From Caulobacter sp031457805 (GTDB lineage Bacteria > Pseudomonadota > Alphaproteobacteria > Caulobacterales > Caulobacteraceae): a stretch of DNA of 64,000 bases. Positions 9,136 through 17,300 of the stretch are shown piece by piece (the first letter of the stretch is position 1; each line of letters begins with the position of its first letter). The position numbers were made by a program, and so were the translations under genes. The DNA is taken from contig NZ_JAVDXI010000002.1 of NCBI RefSeq assembly GCF_031457805.1, forward strand, positions 542,915-606,914. The letters are read 5' to 3'. The notes under the pieces were generated by a model. That model saw nothing but the letters and a program-made list of their open reading frames with translations. It had not been told where the DNA came from and did no database searches.

Positions 9136-10220
9136 CGCGCGGCCTTCCGCTTGGCCAGCCACAGATAGAGCCCCGAGGCCAGGATCACGATCGTGGCGAT
9201 ATCAAGCAGCGCCCACACGATCTTCAGCCCCAGCCCGCCATAGTCGCCAAAGTGCAGCGGCTGCGACAGGGACAGGGTCTTCACGTACCAGGGCGTCGGG
9301 GCGATCGCGGCCAGCTCGCCCGTGCGCGCGTCGATCAGGGCGGGCGTGGTCAAGTGCGTGGTCAGCGGCGTCTTGCCGTGGAAGAACACCGCATAGTGGT
9401 GGTCTGTCGAATAGTCCGAACCCGGGAAGGCGACGAACTGCAGCTCCTTGTCCGGCAGCGCGGCCCTGGCCTTGTCGACGGCGCCCTGCAGTGAGCTGCG
9501 CTGGCCCGGCGCGACGGGACTGTCATAGGCCTGCGTCAGTTCCTTGAGGGCCGTGTTCTTCCAGTAGTCGACGATCGGCGTGGCCAGGGTGTTGACGACG
9601 CCGGTGGCGCCGACCACCAGCACCCAGGCCGCCGTCACCGCGCCCAGCAGGTTGTGATAGTCCAGCCAGCGGGTGCGCGCCCGCTTGCTGGCCCGCACCG
9701 TGCCGAAGGGCAGCCGGCGCATGAACGGCGCGTACAGCACCACGCCCGAAACGAGGGCCACGATCAGCAGCAGCCCCATCGCGCCCAGGAACAGCATGCC
9801 CGCCAGGCCCAGGAACATGTCGGTGTGCAGTTGGAGCAGGAACTCCATGACCGGATGCCCGGCGACCGGCGGGGCGGGATCGCCGCTGGTGTGGTCGATG
9901 GGCTGGAAGCTGTAGACCCCCGCCTTGCCGCCCGGCTGGACGCTGGTGACGTTCACCACCGGCCGATCCTCGTCGAAGCTCATGAAGGCCGGAACCTCGC
10001 CCGGCTTGCGGGCGAGCGCGGTCTCCAGCACCTGGTCGAGGGTCAGCTTGGGGCCGTCCGGACGCGCGGGCGTCCAGGGCTCCTCCATCAGGACGTGCTC
10101 GATCTCGTGGGTGAACACGAGCGGCAGCCCCGTGACGCACAGCATCAGCAGGAAAGCGGTCGAGACCAGGCTCGACCACTTGTGAGCCCACGACCAGGCG
10201 CGGAGCGTCCGGGCCTTCAT
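9132..10220 (-). CDS. PepSY-associated transmembrane protein (iron-uptake, reductase-like)
   Basis: A 362-residue inner-membrane protein with four predicted helices. One is at the N-terminus (HKWSSLVSTAFLLMLCVTGLPLVF), two are central (about 150-200 region) and one is at the C-terminus before LAKRKAAR. Long periplasmic loops between them correspond to PepSY domains. This architecture is found in proteins encoded beside ferric-siderophore receptors, some of which reduce or release iron from siderophores in the periplasm. It starts 6 bases after the receptor gene's stop. The ATG at 10220 was chosen because the positively charged MKARTLRAWSWAHKW leader follows directly. Confidence 0.8.
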   Translation of the reverse strand: MKARTLRAWSWAHKWSSLVSTAFLLMLCVTGLPLVFTHEIEHVLMEEPWTPARPDGPKLTLDQVLETALARKPGEVPAFMSFDEDRPVVNVTSVQPGGKAGVYSFQPIDHTSGDPAPPVAGHPVMEFLLQLHTDMFLGLAGMLFLGAMGLLLIVALVSGVVLYAPFMRRLPFGTVRASKRARTRWLDYHNLLGAVTAAWVLVVGATGVVNTLATPIVDYWKNTALKELTQAYDSPVAPGQRSSLQGAVDKARAALPDKELQFVAFPGSDYSTDHHYAVFFHGKTPLTTHLTTPALIDARTGELAAIAPTPWYVKTLSLSQPLHFGDYGGLGLKIVWALLDIATIVILASGLYLWLAKRKAAR

Positions 10221-10225
10221 CGGCG

Positions 10226-12391
10226 CTAGAAGTCCGTGCTGATCGACAGGCGCAGGGTTCGCGGCGCGCCCAGCGTCAGGTAGTTGGCGCCCGGATAGCC
10301 GCCGACCGCGACCCACTGGTTGTTATCGGTCAGGTTCTCGACGCGGGCCCGCAGGGTGACCGCCTTGCCGCCGGCCTCGAAGGCGTAGCGGGCGCCGAGG
10401 TCGTAGCGCGTCCAGGCGTCCAGCGACACGCTGTTGGCGGTGTTGGCCTGCTGCGAACCGGTGTGGACCACGCGGCCCTCCAGGGTCAGGCCCTCGAGGG
10501 TGGCGATGTCCCACTCCAGGTTCAGATTGGCCTGGAACTCCGGCACGCCGATCGGGGTCTTGCCCTGCAGCGCAGCCGACAGGGCGCGGTTGACCTTGGC
10601 GTCCAGCCAGGTGGCGCCGCCCAGGAGGCGTAGGCCCTGAGCGGGCTGGCCGAAGACCGTCAGTTCGACGCCCTGGTTCTCCTGCTCGCCGCCGGCTGTG
10701 TAGCGACGACTGGAGGCTTCGAAGTATTCGGCCGGCTGGGTGGTGCGGAACAGGCTGATCGAACCGCCGAACGCGCCGGCGTCGTACTTGGCGCCGATCT
10801 CGGTCTGCTCGCCGCGGAACGGCGACAGGATCTCGCCGACATTGGCCACGGCCACGCCGTTGACCTGGGCCGGGGCGATCTTCCCGGGGACCAGGGCCTC
10901 GGCGTAGTTGGCGTACAGCGAGACCTTGTCGCTGGGCTTGAACACCGCCGCCAGGGCCGGGGTGGTGGCGTCGCCGTCATAGGCGCCGTTGCGGGCGCCG
11001 GTGTTGTAGTCATACGAGCGGGTCTGGATGTCCTGATAGCGGACCCCCACCGTGACCAGCAGGCGCTCGTCCAGGAACGACAGGGTGTCGGCCACCGCGA
11101 CGCTGCGGTTCTTGACGCGCTCGGTGACGTTCGGATCGCTCTTGGAGCCGCCCACGAAGAAGTTCGGGTTCGGCGCGGCGACGACCACCGGGTTGTAGAG
11201 GTCGCTGGCGAAGCCCGCGAAGTTCGAGAAGGCGTAGGCGTTCTTCGACTTCAGGTTCACTTGGGCCACCGAGGCGACGATGGCGTGACCGACCGAACCC
11301 GTGGCGAACTTGGCGCGCAGGCCGGCGTCCATCGACAGGATCGAGTCCTTGCGGACGTTGTCGAAGCGGTAGGCGCTGAGCGTCCCGTCGGCCAGAGCCG
11401 TCGGGTTGGCCAGAACGTTGTCCTCCTTGCCCTGACGACCGCCCAGGGCGGCCCAGGCGCTGACCGTGTCGGTCAGGTCGAACTCGCCGCGCGCCGCGCC
11501 GAACAGCTGGCGCTCGTCGGTGTGGGTCCAGGGCTGGGCGAAGTTCTTGTCGGCCGCAGGGGCCTTGGGGATGGCGCCGGCGGGGGTCACGGTCGGACGC
11601 GCGCCTTCGATGCGGTGATCCTGCCAGCCGAGGTCGGCCGAGAAGCGGGCGCGGTCGCCGCGACGATCCAGACCCAGGCCCAGCACCGTCAGGTCGCGCT
11701 TTTCGCCGTCGACGGCGGTCTCGCCGCCGCGCAGGCCCAAGTTCACGCGCGCGCCATAGGCGTCGTTCTGGCCAAAGCGGCGGGCGATGTCGGCCGAGCC
11801 ATAGACCTGCTCGCCGCCGTCCCAGCCGGCCGTGAAGCGGGTGAGCGGGGTGCTGGACGCGCGCTTGGGCGTCAGGTTGAAGGCGCCGCCGACTCCGCTG
11901 CCGCCGGGGGCCGCGCCGTTCAGGAAGGCGTTGGCGCCGCGGAACACGTCAACCCGCTCGATCAGCTCGGCCGCCACGAACTGGCGCGGCAGCACGCCGT
12001 AGAGACCGTTATAGGTCATGTCGTCGGAATAGACCGGGAAGCCGCGAACGACGTACAGCTCCTGGAAGTTGCCGAAGCCCTTGGTCATGCGAACGGTCGG
12101 GTCGTTCTGCAGCACGTCGGCGACGCTGCGGGCCTGCTGGTTGCGGATCAGGGCTTCGGTGTAGCTGGTGATGGCGAACGGGGTGTCCATCGTGTCCAGC
12201 GCGCCCAAGAGGCCGACGCGCGCGCCCTTGGCGACCTGGTCGCCGGCGTAGGCGGGCGGCAGGCGTACCTGCGAGCCGGTGATGACCACTTCATCGACGC
12301 GCGTCGTCTCGGCCTGGCGCGCCAAGGCGGGGCTGGCCACGACGCCTCCCAACAGGGCGGACGACAGCAGAAGGGCGAGACGAGACGACAT
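10226..12391 (-). CDS. TonB-dependent siderophore receptor (FhuA/FcuA type)
   Basis: A 721-residue receptor with a signal peptide to about residue 25 and TonB box DEVVITG. The plug has TPFAITSYTEALIRNQQARSV, VLQNDPTVR and VVRGF motifs typical of hydroxamate-siderophore receptors. The barrel ends in ISTDF, with a terminal Phe. It heads a three-gene operon with a PepSY membrane protein and a tiny membrane protein, the standard composition of alphaproteobacterial siderophore uptake loci. A TGCGA-N11-TCGCA dyad just upstream may be an iron-dependent operator. The exact siderophore cannot be told from sequence. Confidence 0.9.
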   Translation of the reverse strand: MSSRLALLLSSALLGGVVASPALARQAETTRVDEVVITGSQVRLPPAYAGDQVAKGARVGLLGALDTMDTPFAITSYTEALIRNQQARSVADVLQNDPTVRMTKGFGNFQELYVVRGFPVYSDDMTYNGLYGVLPRQFVAAELIERVDVFRGANAFLNGAAPGGSGVGGAFNLTPKRASSTPLTRFTAGWDGGEQVYGSADIARRFGQNDAYGARVNLGLRGGETAVDGEKRDLTVLGLGLDRRGDRARFSADLGWQDHRIEGARPTVTPAGAIPKAPAADKNFAQPWTHTDERQLFGAARGEFDLTDTVSAWAALGGRQGKEDNVLANPTALADGTLSAYRFDNVRKDSILSMDAGLRAKFATGSVGHAIVASVAQVNLKSKNAYAFSNFAGFASDLYNPVVVAAPNPNFFVGGSKSDPNVTERVKNRSVAVADTLSFLDERLLVTVGVRYQDIQTRSYDYNTGARNGAYDGDATTPALAAVFKPSDKVSLYANYAEALVPGKIAPAQVNGVAVANVGEILSPFRGEQTEIGAKYDAGAFGGSISLFRTTQPAEYFEASSRRYTAGGEQENQGVELTVFGQPAQGLRLLGGATWLDAKVNRALSAALQGKTPIGVPEFQANLNLEWDIATLEGLTLEGRVVHTGSQQANTANSVSLDAWTRYDLGARYAFEAGGKAVTLRARVENLTDNNQWVAVGGYPGANYLTLGAPRTLRLSISTDF

Positions 12392-12401
12392 TGGAAGATC
12401 C

Positions 12402-12422
12402 TGCGAATGCGAGTGCGTCGCA
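12402..12422 (-). promoter_or_regulatory. Candidate iron-regulatory dyad upstream of siderophore receptor
   Basis: An inverted repeat of TGCGA and TCGCA separated by 11 bases lies 11 bases upstream of the receptor ATG, in the leader. It contains TGC/GCA ends and AT-containing half-sites broadly like alphaproteobacterial Fur boxes, but the match is loose. The call rests on position and symmetry only. Confidence 0.35.
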
Positions 12423-12480
12423 ATATCTGGCCTTCAGTGACGTTTCAACTCTTTCCTCCCCGGGATGAGGGAGACTCGCG

Positions 12481-12606
12481 CTTTTCCCTCTCCCCTTGCG
12501 GGAGAGGGTGACCCGCGCAGCGGGTCGGGTGAGGGGTCGCACGGCCGTACCGAGAAACCCCTCATCCGTCGGCTTCGCCGACACCTTCTCCCGCAGGGGG
12601 AGAAGG
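12481..12606. repeat. Dispersed intergenic palindromic repeat, family B copy 1
   Basis: Two facing hairpin arms (CTCTCCCCTTGCGGGAGAG and TTCTCCCGCAGGGGGAGAA) flank a centre containing smaller palindromes (GACCCGCGCAGCGGGTC and GTCGGCTTCGCCGAC). The layout matches copies at about 14.8, 41.4, 45.1 and 63.9 kb. It sits between the start of the receptor operon and the end of ilvE, and may fold into a transcript-end structure for ilvE. Confidence 0.8.
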
Positions 12607-12614
12607 ATAAAACC

Positions 12615-13505
12615 TCAGGCCGCCGCCATGGCCTCGCCGCGCACCAGGGCGGCGTAGGTGTCCATCAGGTCCAGCGACAGCTTGGCCGGCGTGAACTTGA
12701 ACTCGCCGACTTCCGAGACCGGGGTCACCTCGGCGGCGGTGCCGACGATGAAGCACTCGGTGAAGGTCGACAGCTCTTCCTTCTGGATGTGGCGCTCGAC
12801 CACCTCGATCCCCTTGCCCTTGGCGATGTCGATCACCGTGCGGCGGGTGATGCCGTCCAGGAAGCAGTCGGGCTTGGGCGTGTGCAGCACGCCGTCCTTG
12901 ACGAAGAACACGTTGGCGCCGGTCGCCTCGGCCACATAGCCGCGATAGTCCAGCATCATCGCGTCGGCATAGCCTTCCTTCTCGGCGGCGTGCTTGGAGA
13001 TGGTGCAGATCATGTAGAGGCCGGCGGCCTTGGCCGCGACCGGGGCGGTCTTCGGGTCCGGGCGCTGGTACTTGGCCCAGGTCAGGCGGATGCCCTTGGC
13101 CTTGGTCGCCGGGTCGAAATAGCTGGGCCACTCCCAGACGGCGATGGCGACGTGGATCTTGGAGTGCTGCGCCGAAACGCCGATCATCTCGCTGCCGCGC
13201 CAGGCGATCGGGCGCACATAGCAGTCCTTCAGGCCGTTCTTCGCCGCCGTCGCCTTGCAGGCCTCGTCGATCTCGGCCACCGTATAGGGGATCTCAAAAT
13301 CGAGGATCTCGGCCGACTTGAACAGGCGCTCGGTATGCTCGGTCAGTTTGAAGATTTCGCCGCCGTACATACGCTCGCCTTCGAACACCGACGACGCGTA
13401 GTGGAGGCCATGGGTCAAAACATGCACCTTCGCCTCGCGCCAGGGCACAAATTGCCCGTCAAGCCAGATCCAACCGTCGCGATCGTCGAAGGGAACCAGA
13501 GACAT
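12615..13505 (-). CDS. ilvE: Branched-chain amino acid aminotransferase
   Basis: A 296-residue class IV PLP aminotransferase, the usual length for IlvE. It carries the THGLHYASSVFEGERMY segment near residue 31, VRPIAWRG (about 97), the catalytic Lys in the SKHAAEKEGYADAMMLDYRG region (about 165-180), and the VAEATGANVFFVKDG motif. It transfers the amino group between glutamate and the 2-keto acids of Val, Leu and Ile. It stands alone on the minus strand, divergent from the MarR operon with about 80 bases between. Confidence 0.92.
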   Translation of the reverse strand: MSLVPFDDRDGWIWLDGQFVPWREAKVHVLTHGLHYASSVFEGERMYGGEIFKLTEHTERLFKSAEILDFEIPYTVAEIDEACKATAAKNGLKDCYVRPIAWRGSEMIGVSAQHSKIHVAIAVWEWPSYFDPATKAKGIRLTWAKYQRPDPKTAPVAAKAAGLYMICTISKHAAEKEGYADAMMLDYRGYVAEATGANVFFVKDGVLHTPKPDCFLDGITRRTVIDIAKGKGIEVVERHIQKEELSTFTECFIVGTAAEVTPVSEVGEFKFTPAKLSLDLMDTYAALVRGEAMAAA

Positions 13506-13585
13506 CGGCCCAAGACCTCCTTATTGGGAACGCGGTTCTTAGACGCCCCGTGGGGGGATGCGTCAAATAAAATGGACTCGTTACG

Positions 13586-14092
13586 ATGATAGCCCCGCTG
13601 CAGCCCGGTTCGGACGATCCCCGTCTGATCCTCCGCGAGGAGGAGCTGGACGGCGGGCTGGAGTTGATCCTCCTGGCCGAGGCCGCGCTGTGGGCCGCCG
13701 TGGACGCGGTGCTGGAGACCGAAGCCCTGGGTCTTGGCCGCTCGCACTGGCGCGCCGCCTTCCTGCTGCGTCGCCGGCCGGGGATCGGCGTGCAGGACCT
13801 CTCGAAGCTGACCAGCCTGTCGAAACAAGCCGCCAGCCGCACCCTGGCCGACCTTGAGAAGGCGGGGCTGGTGGAGCGGATCTCCGGCGATCTGGACGGC
13901 CGCCGCCGCCCCGCCACCCTGACCGCCGAGGGCGTGGCCTTCGAGCAGCGCACGGCCGAGCGGCTGCGGGCGCTGCTGGCCCGGGCCTACCGCACCGGCG
14001 GCCTGGACGGCGTGGCCGGCACGCGCCGAATCCTGGCGGCGCTGGCCGGATCGCGGCAAGGTGTCGGCCCCGGACGACGGATGCCCACATGA
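13586..14092 (+). CDS. MarR-family regulator, first gene of a two-component operon
   Basis: A 168-residue MarR-type winged helix protein. The DNA-binding region reads ALGLGRSHWRAAFLL..VQDLSKLTSLSKQAASRTLADLEKAGLVER (about 48-100), followed by the DGRRRPATLTAEG wing. Its TGA overlaps the ATG of the response regulator, so the two are coupled. A MarR gene fused in operon with an OmpR-type regulator is the arrangement of petP-petR known from Rhodobacter; a similar role is inferred only from gene order. No good ribosome-binding site is visible before the ATG at 13586. Confidence 0.82.
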   Translation: MIAPLQPGSDDPRLILREEELDGGLELILLAEAALWAAVDAVLETEALGLGRSHWRAAFLLRRRPGIGVQDLSKLTSLSKQAASRTLADLEKAGLVERISGDLDGRRRPATLTAEGVAFEQRTAERLRALLARAYRTGGLDGVAGTRRILAALAGSRQGVGPGRRMPT

Positions 14093-14790
14093 CCCCTGAC
14101 GAGCGCCGCGAACGCCACCTGCTGGTGGTCGACGACGACGACCGGCTGCGCAAGCTGATCAAGGAATTCCTGAGCCGCGCGGGCTTTCGCGTCACCGCCG
14201 CCGCCAGCGCCGCCGGGGCCGACAAGCTGTTCGAGGCCCTGGACTTCGACCTGATGGTGCTGGACGTCATGATGCCGGGCGAAGACGGCATGGCCTTCAC
14301 CAAGCGCCTGCGCGGCAAGGGCGGCGAGGCCGGCCGCACGCCGATCCTGATGCTGACCGCCCGCGACCAGACCGCCGACCGGATCGAGGGCCTGTCCAGC
14401 GGCGTCGACGACTATCTGGGCAAGCCGTTCGAGCCGCAGGAGCTGCTCCTGCGCATCGAGGCCATCCTGCGCCGCTCGGCGGCCCGTCCGGTGGGCCCCA
14501 AGGCGCTGAGTCTGGGGCGCTGCACCTTCGACGCCGACCGGGGCGAGCTGACCTGCGACGGCGAGGCCGTGCGGATCACCGAGGCCGAGGTGACGCTGCT
14601 GCGGCGTCTGGCCCGCTCGCTGCACGAACCGGTCGACCGCCTGGAGCTGGCCCGCGACACCGCCGACGCCACCGGCCGCGCCGTCGACGTCCAGGTCACC
14701 CGCCTGCGCCGCAAGATCGAGCCCGACCCGAAGAACCCGCGCTACCTGCAGACGGTGCGAGGGGTTGGGTACCGGTTGGCGCCGGATTGA
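14089..14790 (+). CDS. OmpR-family response regulator (PetR-like by context)
   Basis: A 233-residue regulator. The receiver domain (about 8-125) has acidic pocket DDDD near residue 18-21, the phospho-acceptor Asp59 in VLDVMMPGEDG, Thr in LMLTARD and Lys in LGKPFEPQELLLRI. The C-terminal winged-helix DNA-binding domain (about 140-232) ends RYLQTVRGVGYRLAPD, a standard OmpR signature. It is coupled by ATGA overlap to the MarR gene and precedes its likely partner kinase by 140 bases filled with a palindromic repeat. Confidence 0.92.
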   Translation: MTPDERRERHLLVVDDDDRLRKLIKEFLSRAGFRVTAAASAAGADKLFEALDFDLMVLDVMMPGEDGMAFTKRLRGKGGEAGRTPILMLTARDQTADRIEGLSSGVDDYLGKPFEPQELLLRIEAILRRSAARPVGPKALSLGRCTFDADRGELTCDGEAVRITEAEVTLLRRLARSLHEPVDRLELARDTADATGRAVDVQVTRLRRKIEPDPKNPRYLQTVRGVGYRLAPD

Positions 14791-14807
14791 TGGGGGGCGC
14801 TGTCCAA

Positions 14808-14926
14808 ATCCTCCCCCTCGCGGGGGAGGTGTCCGCGCAGCGGACGGAGGGGGAAGTCGGCCGGCGGCGGGGTTGTCCTCTTCCCCCTCCGGCGCTTCGC
14901 GCCACCTCCCCCGCTGGGGGGAGGAT
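14808..14926. repeat. Palindromic repeat, family B copy 2, inside the two-component operon
   Basis: The left arm CCTCCCCCTCGCGGGGGAGG and the right arm of about the same composition are inverted relative to each other. The centre carries TGTCCGCGCAGCGGACGG and CGGCGCTTCGCGCC mini-palindromes. The element occupies nearly the whole gap between response regulator and kinase. Its last bases (GGGGAGGAT) form the ribosome-binding site of the kinase gene at 14931. Confidence 0.85.
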
Positions 14927-14930
14927 TTAG

Positions 14931-16268
14931 GTGCCCCTCACCCGCCTCGACATCCCGCCGGCGCTGAAGCGTCTGCTGCCGACCACGCTGTTCGGGCGCA
15001 GCCTGCTGATCATCATCCTGCCGGTGGCGATCATGCAGATCGCCGTGACCTGGGCGTTCTTCGACGCGCACTGGCAGAGCGTGACCTCAAAGCTGTCGGA
15101 AGGTCTGGCCGGCGACATTGCCTGGGCCGTGCAGTCCTACGAGGATGATCCCAGCCCCGCCGCCGTCGAGAAGCTGGCCAAGCGGGCGGAAGACTCGCTG
15201 TCGCTGTCGATCGCCTTCCAGAAGGGCCGCAAGCTGCCGACCAGCCATCGTCCCTCGCTGTTCGCGGCCCTGGATCGCTCGCTAGACAAGGCGCTTGAGG
15301 ACCGGCTGGACAACCCGTTCTGGTTCGATACGACCCGCTACCGCGCCTATATCGACATCCGCGTGCAGGTCGACGGCGGGGTGCTGCAGATCTACGCCCT
15401 GCGCGACCGCGCCTACGCCACCCAGGGCCACATCTTCATCCTGTGGATGGTGGTGGCCACCATGCTGCTGACGGCCATCGCCATACTGTTCATCCGCAAC
15501 CAGGTGCGGGCCATCGAGCGCTTGGCCGAGGCCGCCGACGCCTTTGGCCGGGGCGAGGATCCGGACTTCAAGCCGCACGGCGCGCGCGAGGTGCGCCAGG
15601 CGGCCCTGGCCTTCATCGCCATGAAGCTGCGCATCCAGCGCCATATCGAGCAGCGCACGGCTCTCCTGGCCAGCGTCAGCCACGACCTGCGCACGCCGCT
15701 GACCCGGCTGAAGCTGGAAATGGCCATGGCCGAGCCCTGCGAGCAGATGGAGGCCATGAAGGGCGATCTGGCCGAGATGGAGCACATGATCGACGAGTAC
15801 CTGGCCTTCGCCCGCGGCGAGGGCGGCGAGGCGATCCAGGTGGTCGACCTGTCGGAGCTGGTCGAGGGCGTGGTGGCCGACGCCGAGCGCGGCGGGGCGG
15901 CGATCGAGACCGAGATCACCCAAGGGCTGGAGACCCGCCTGCGCCCCCTCACCTTCCGCCGGGCCCTGGCCAATCTGATCGACAACGGCGTGGCCCACGC
16001 CGACCGCGTGCGCGTCACCGTCAGCCCGCGCCAGACCGGCGGGGTAGACGTCGCCGTCGACGACGACGGCCCCGGCATCCCCGAAGACAAGTACGAAGAG
16101 GCCTTCAAGCCCTTCTCGCGGCTCGACGAGAGCCGGAACCAGAACGAGAAGGGCGTGGGCTTGGGGCTGGCCATCGCCCGCGACATGGCCCGGGGCCTGG
16201 GCGGGGATCTGGTGCTGTCCCGCTCGGCGCTGGGCGGCCTGCGGGCGCTGATCCGGCTGCCGGGGTAG
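14931..16268 (+). CDS. EnvZ-like sensor histidine kinase, partner of the response regulator
   Basis: A 445-residue membrane kinase with a GTG start. TM1 is at about 22-43, a periplasmic sensor loop of about 120 residues follows, and TM2 is at about 165-186. HAMP comes next (to about 235), then the dimerisation/phospho-acceptor domain with His251 in SVSHDLRTPLTR. The catalytic domain has the N box LANLIDNGVAHA, the G box VDDDGPGIPED and the NEKGVGLGLAIARDM lid. It would autophosphorylate and pass phosphate to the upstream OmpR-type regulator. The signal is unknown. The ribosome-binding site GGGAGGA, 5-6 bases before GTG, comes from the end of an intergenic repeat. Confidence 0.92.
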   Translation: MPLTRLDIPPALKRLLPTTLFGRSLLIIILPVAIMQIAVTWAFFDAHWQSVTSKLSEGLAGDIAWAVQSYEDDPSPAAVEKLAKRAEDSLSLSIAFQKGRKLPTSHRPSLFAALDRSLDKALEDRLDNPFWFDTTRYRAYIDIRVQVDGGVLQIYALRDRAYATQGHIFILWMVVATMLLTAIAILFIRNQVRAIERLAEAADAFGRGEDPDFKPHGAREVRQAALAFIAMKLRIQRHIEQRTALLASVSHDLRTPLTRLKLEMAMAEPCEQMEAMKGDLAEMEHMIDEYLAFARGEGGEAIQVVDLSELVEGVVADAERGGAAIETEITQGLETRLRPLTFRRALANLIDNGVAHADRVRVTVSPRQTGGVDVAVDDDGPGIPEDKYEEAFKPFSRLDESRNQNEKGVGLGLAIARDMARGLGGDLVLSRSALGGLRALIRLPG

Positions 16269-16288
16269 GCGGCTGCTGCTGGGGGAAA

Positions 16289-16376
16289 TCCTCGTCCTTC
16301 GACAAGCTCAGGATGAGGATTTTGGGCGAACCTAGGCGAACAGTCGTCCTCACCCTGAGCCTGTCGAAGGGCGAGG
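16289..16376. repeat. Dispersed inverted repeat, family A copy 1
   Basis: Two arms, TCCTTCGACAAGCTCAGGATG and its near reverse complement, are separated by about 45 bases and form a long imperfect hairpin. The arms are nearly identical to those at 18981-19069 and 37777-37865. It lies between two convergent genes (kinase and pheA). Arm 2 has one change (GCCTGTCG for GCTTGTCG). Confidence 0.9.
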
Positions 16377-16387
16377 ACGGCCTCTGA

Positions 16388-16424
16388 GGCGACAACCCCG
16401 GCTTCGCTGCGACCGGGATGACAC
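16388..16424. repeat. Partial copy of the GGGATGAC-type repeat (family C)
   Basis: The sequence CAACCCCGGCTTCGCTGCGACCGGGATGAC resembles the right end of the larger element at 39165-39271, including the terminal CGGGATGAC. Only one arm is present here, directly after a family A repeat. Confidence 0.45.
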
Positions 16425-16448
16425 GATATTGTGGACCTTTGAGGGGCG

Positions 16449-17300
16449 CTACGCCCCCCGATCCCGGAACGGATCGGCCGGATACACGCCCAGGATCTCG
16501 AAGCGCTCGGAGAAGAACTTCAGTTCGTCCAGGGCCAGGGCCAGGTTACGGTCCTCGGGACGGCCGTCGACCTCGGCGTAGAAGAAGGTCGCCGTGAAGT
16601 TCCCGCCCTCCATGTAGCTTTCCAGCTTGGTCATGTTGACGCCGTTGGTCGCAAAGCCCCCCAGCGCCTTGTAGAGCGCGGCGGGCAGGTTGCGGACGCG
16701 GAAGACGAAGCTGGTCACGCAGCGGTGGGTGAAGTCCGGCGCGGCCGGGGCCTTGTCGGCGGTCATCACCAGGAAGCGCGTGGTGTTGTGGCGCTCGTCC
16801 TCGATGTCGCGGGCCAGGATGTCGAGGCCGTAGATCTCGGCGGCCAGGGCGGGGGCGACGGCGGCGTGGGTCGGGTTGGGCTTGAGGGCGAGGGCCTTGG
16901 CCGCGCCGGCGGTGTCACCGGCGGCCTCGGTCTCGACGCCCAGGCGCTTGAGGCTATTGCGGCACTGGCTCAGCGCGATTGGCATCGAGCTGACGACCTT
17001 GATGTCCTCCAGCTTGACGCCCTTGTTGGCCATCAGCTGGAAGCGGATCGGCTTGAACCGCTCGCCGATGATTTTCAGGCCCGAGGCCGGCAGCAGGTGG
17101 TGAACGTCGGCCACGCGGCCGGCGATCGAGTTCTCGATCGGAATCATGCCCAGCTGCGCAATCCCCGACTTGATGGCCTCAAAGGCCTCTTCAAAGGTCT
17201 TGCAGGGATAGGCCTCGTAGTCGGGGAAGTAGGTGCGGCACGCCTCGTGGCTGTTGGCGCCGGGCTCGCCCTGGAAGGCGATCTTCTTGAGGATGCTCAT
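16449..17300 (-). CDS. pheA: Prephenate dehydratase (monofunctional)
   Basis: A 283-residue enzyme that converts prephenate to phenylpyruvate in phenylalanine synthesis. The catalytic domain (about 5-185) has FQGEPGANSHEAC, IPIENSIAGRV and the key HNTTRFLVM motif containing the catalytic Thr. The C-terminal ACT domain (about 198-275) reads FVFRVRNLPAALYKALGGF..NMTKLES and should sense phenylalanine, although the usual ESRP is KLESYM here. There is no chorismate mutase domain. Its ATG overlaps the kdsB stop, so both are probably transcribed together. Confidence 0.93.
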   Translation of the reverse strand: MSILKKIAFQGEPGANSHEACRTYFPDYEAYPCKTFEEAFEAIKSGIAQLGMIPIENSIAGRVADVHHLLPASGLKIIGERFKPIRFQLMANKGVKLEDIKVVSSMPIALSQCRNSLKRLGVETEAAGDTAGAAKALALKPNPTHAAVAPALAAEIYGLDILARDIEDERHNTTRFLVMTADKAPAAPDFTHRCVTSFVFRVRNLPAALYKALGGFATNGVNMTKLESYMEGGNFTATFFYAEVDGRPEDRNLALALDELKFFSERFEILGVYPADPFRDRGA

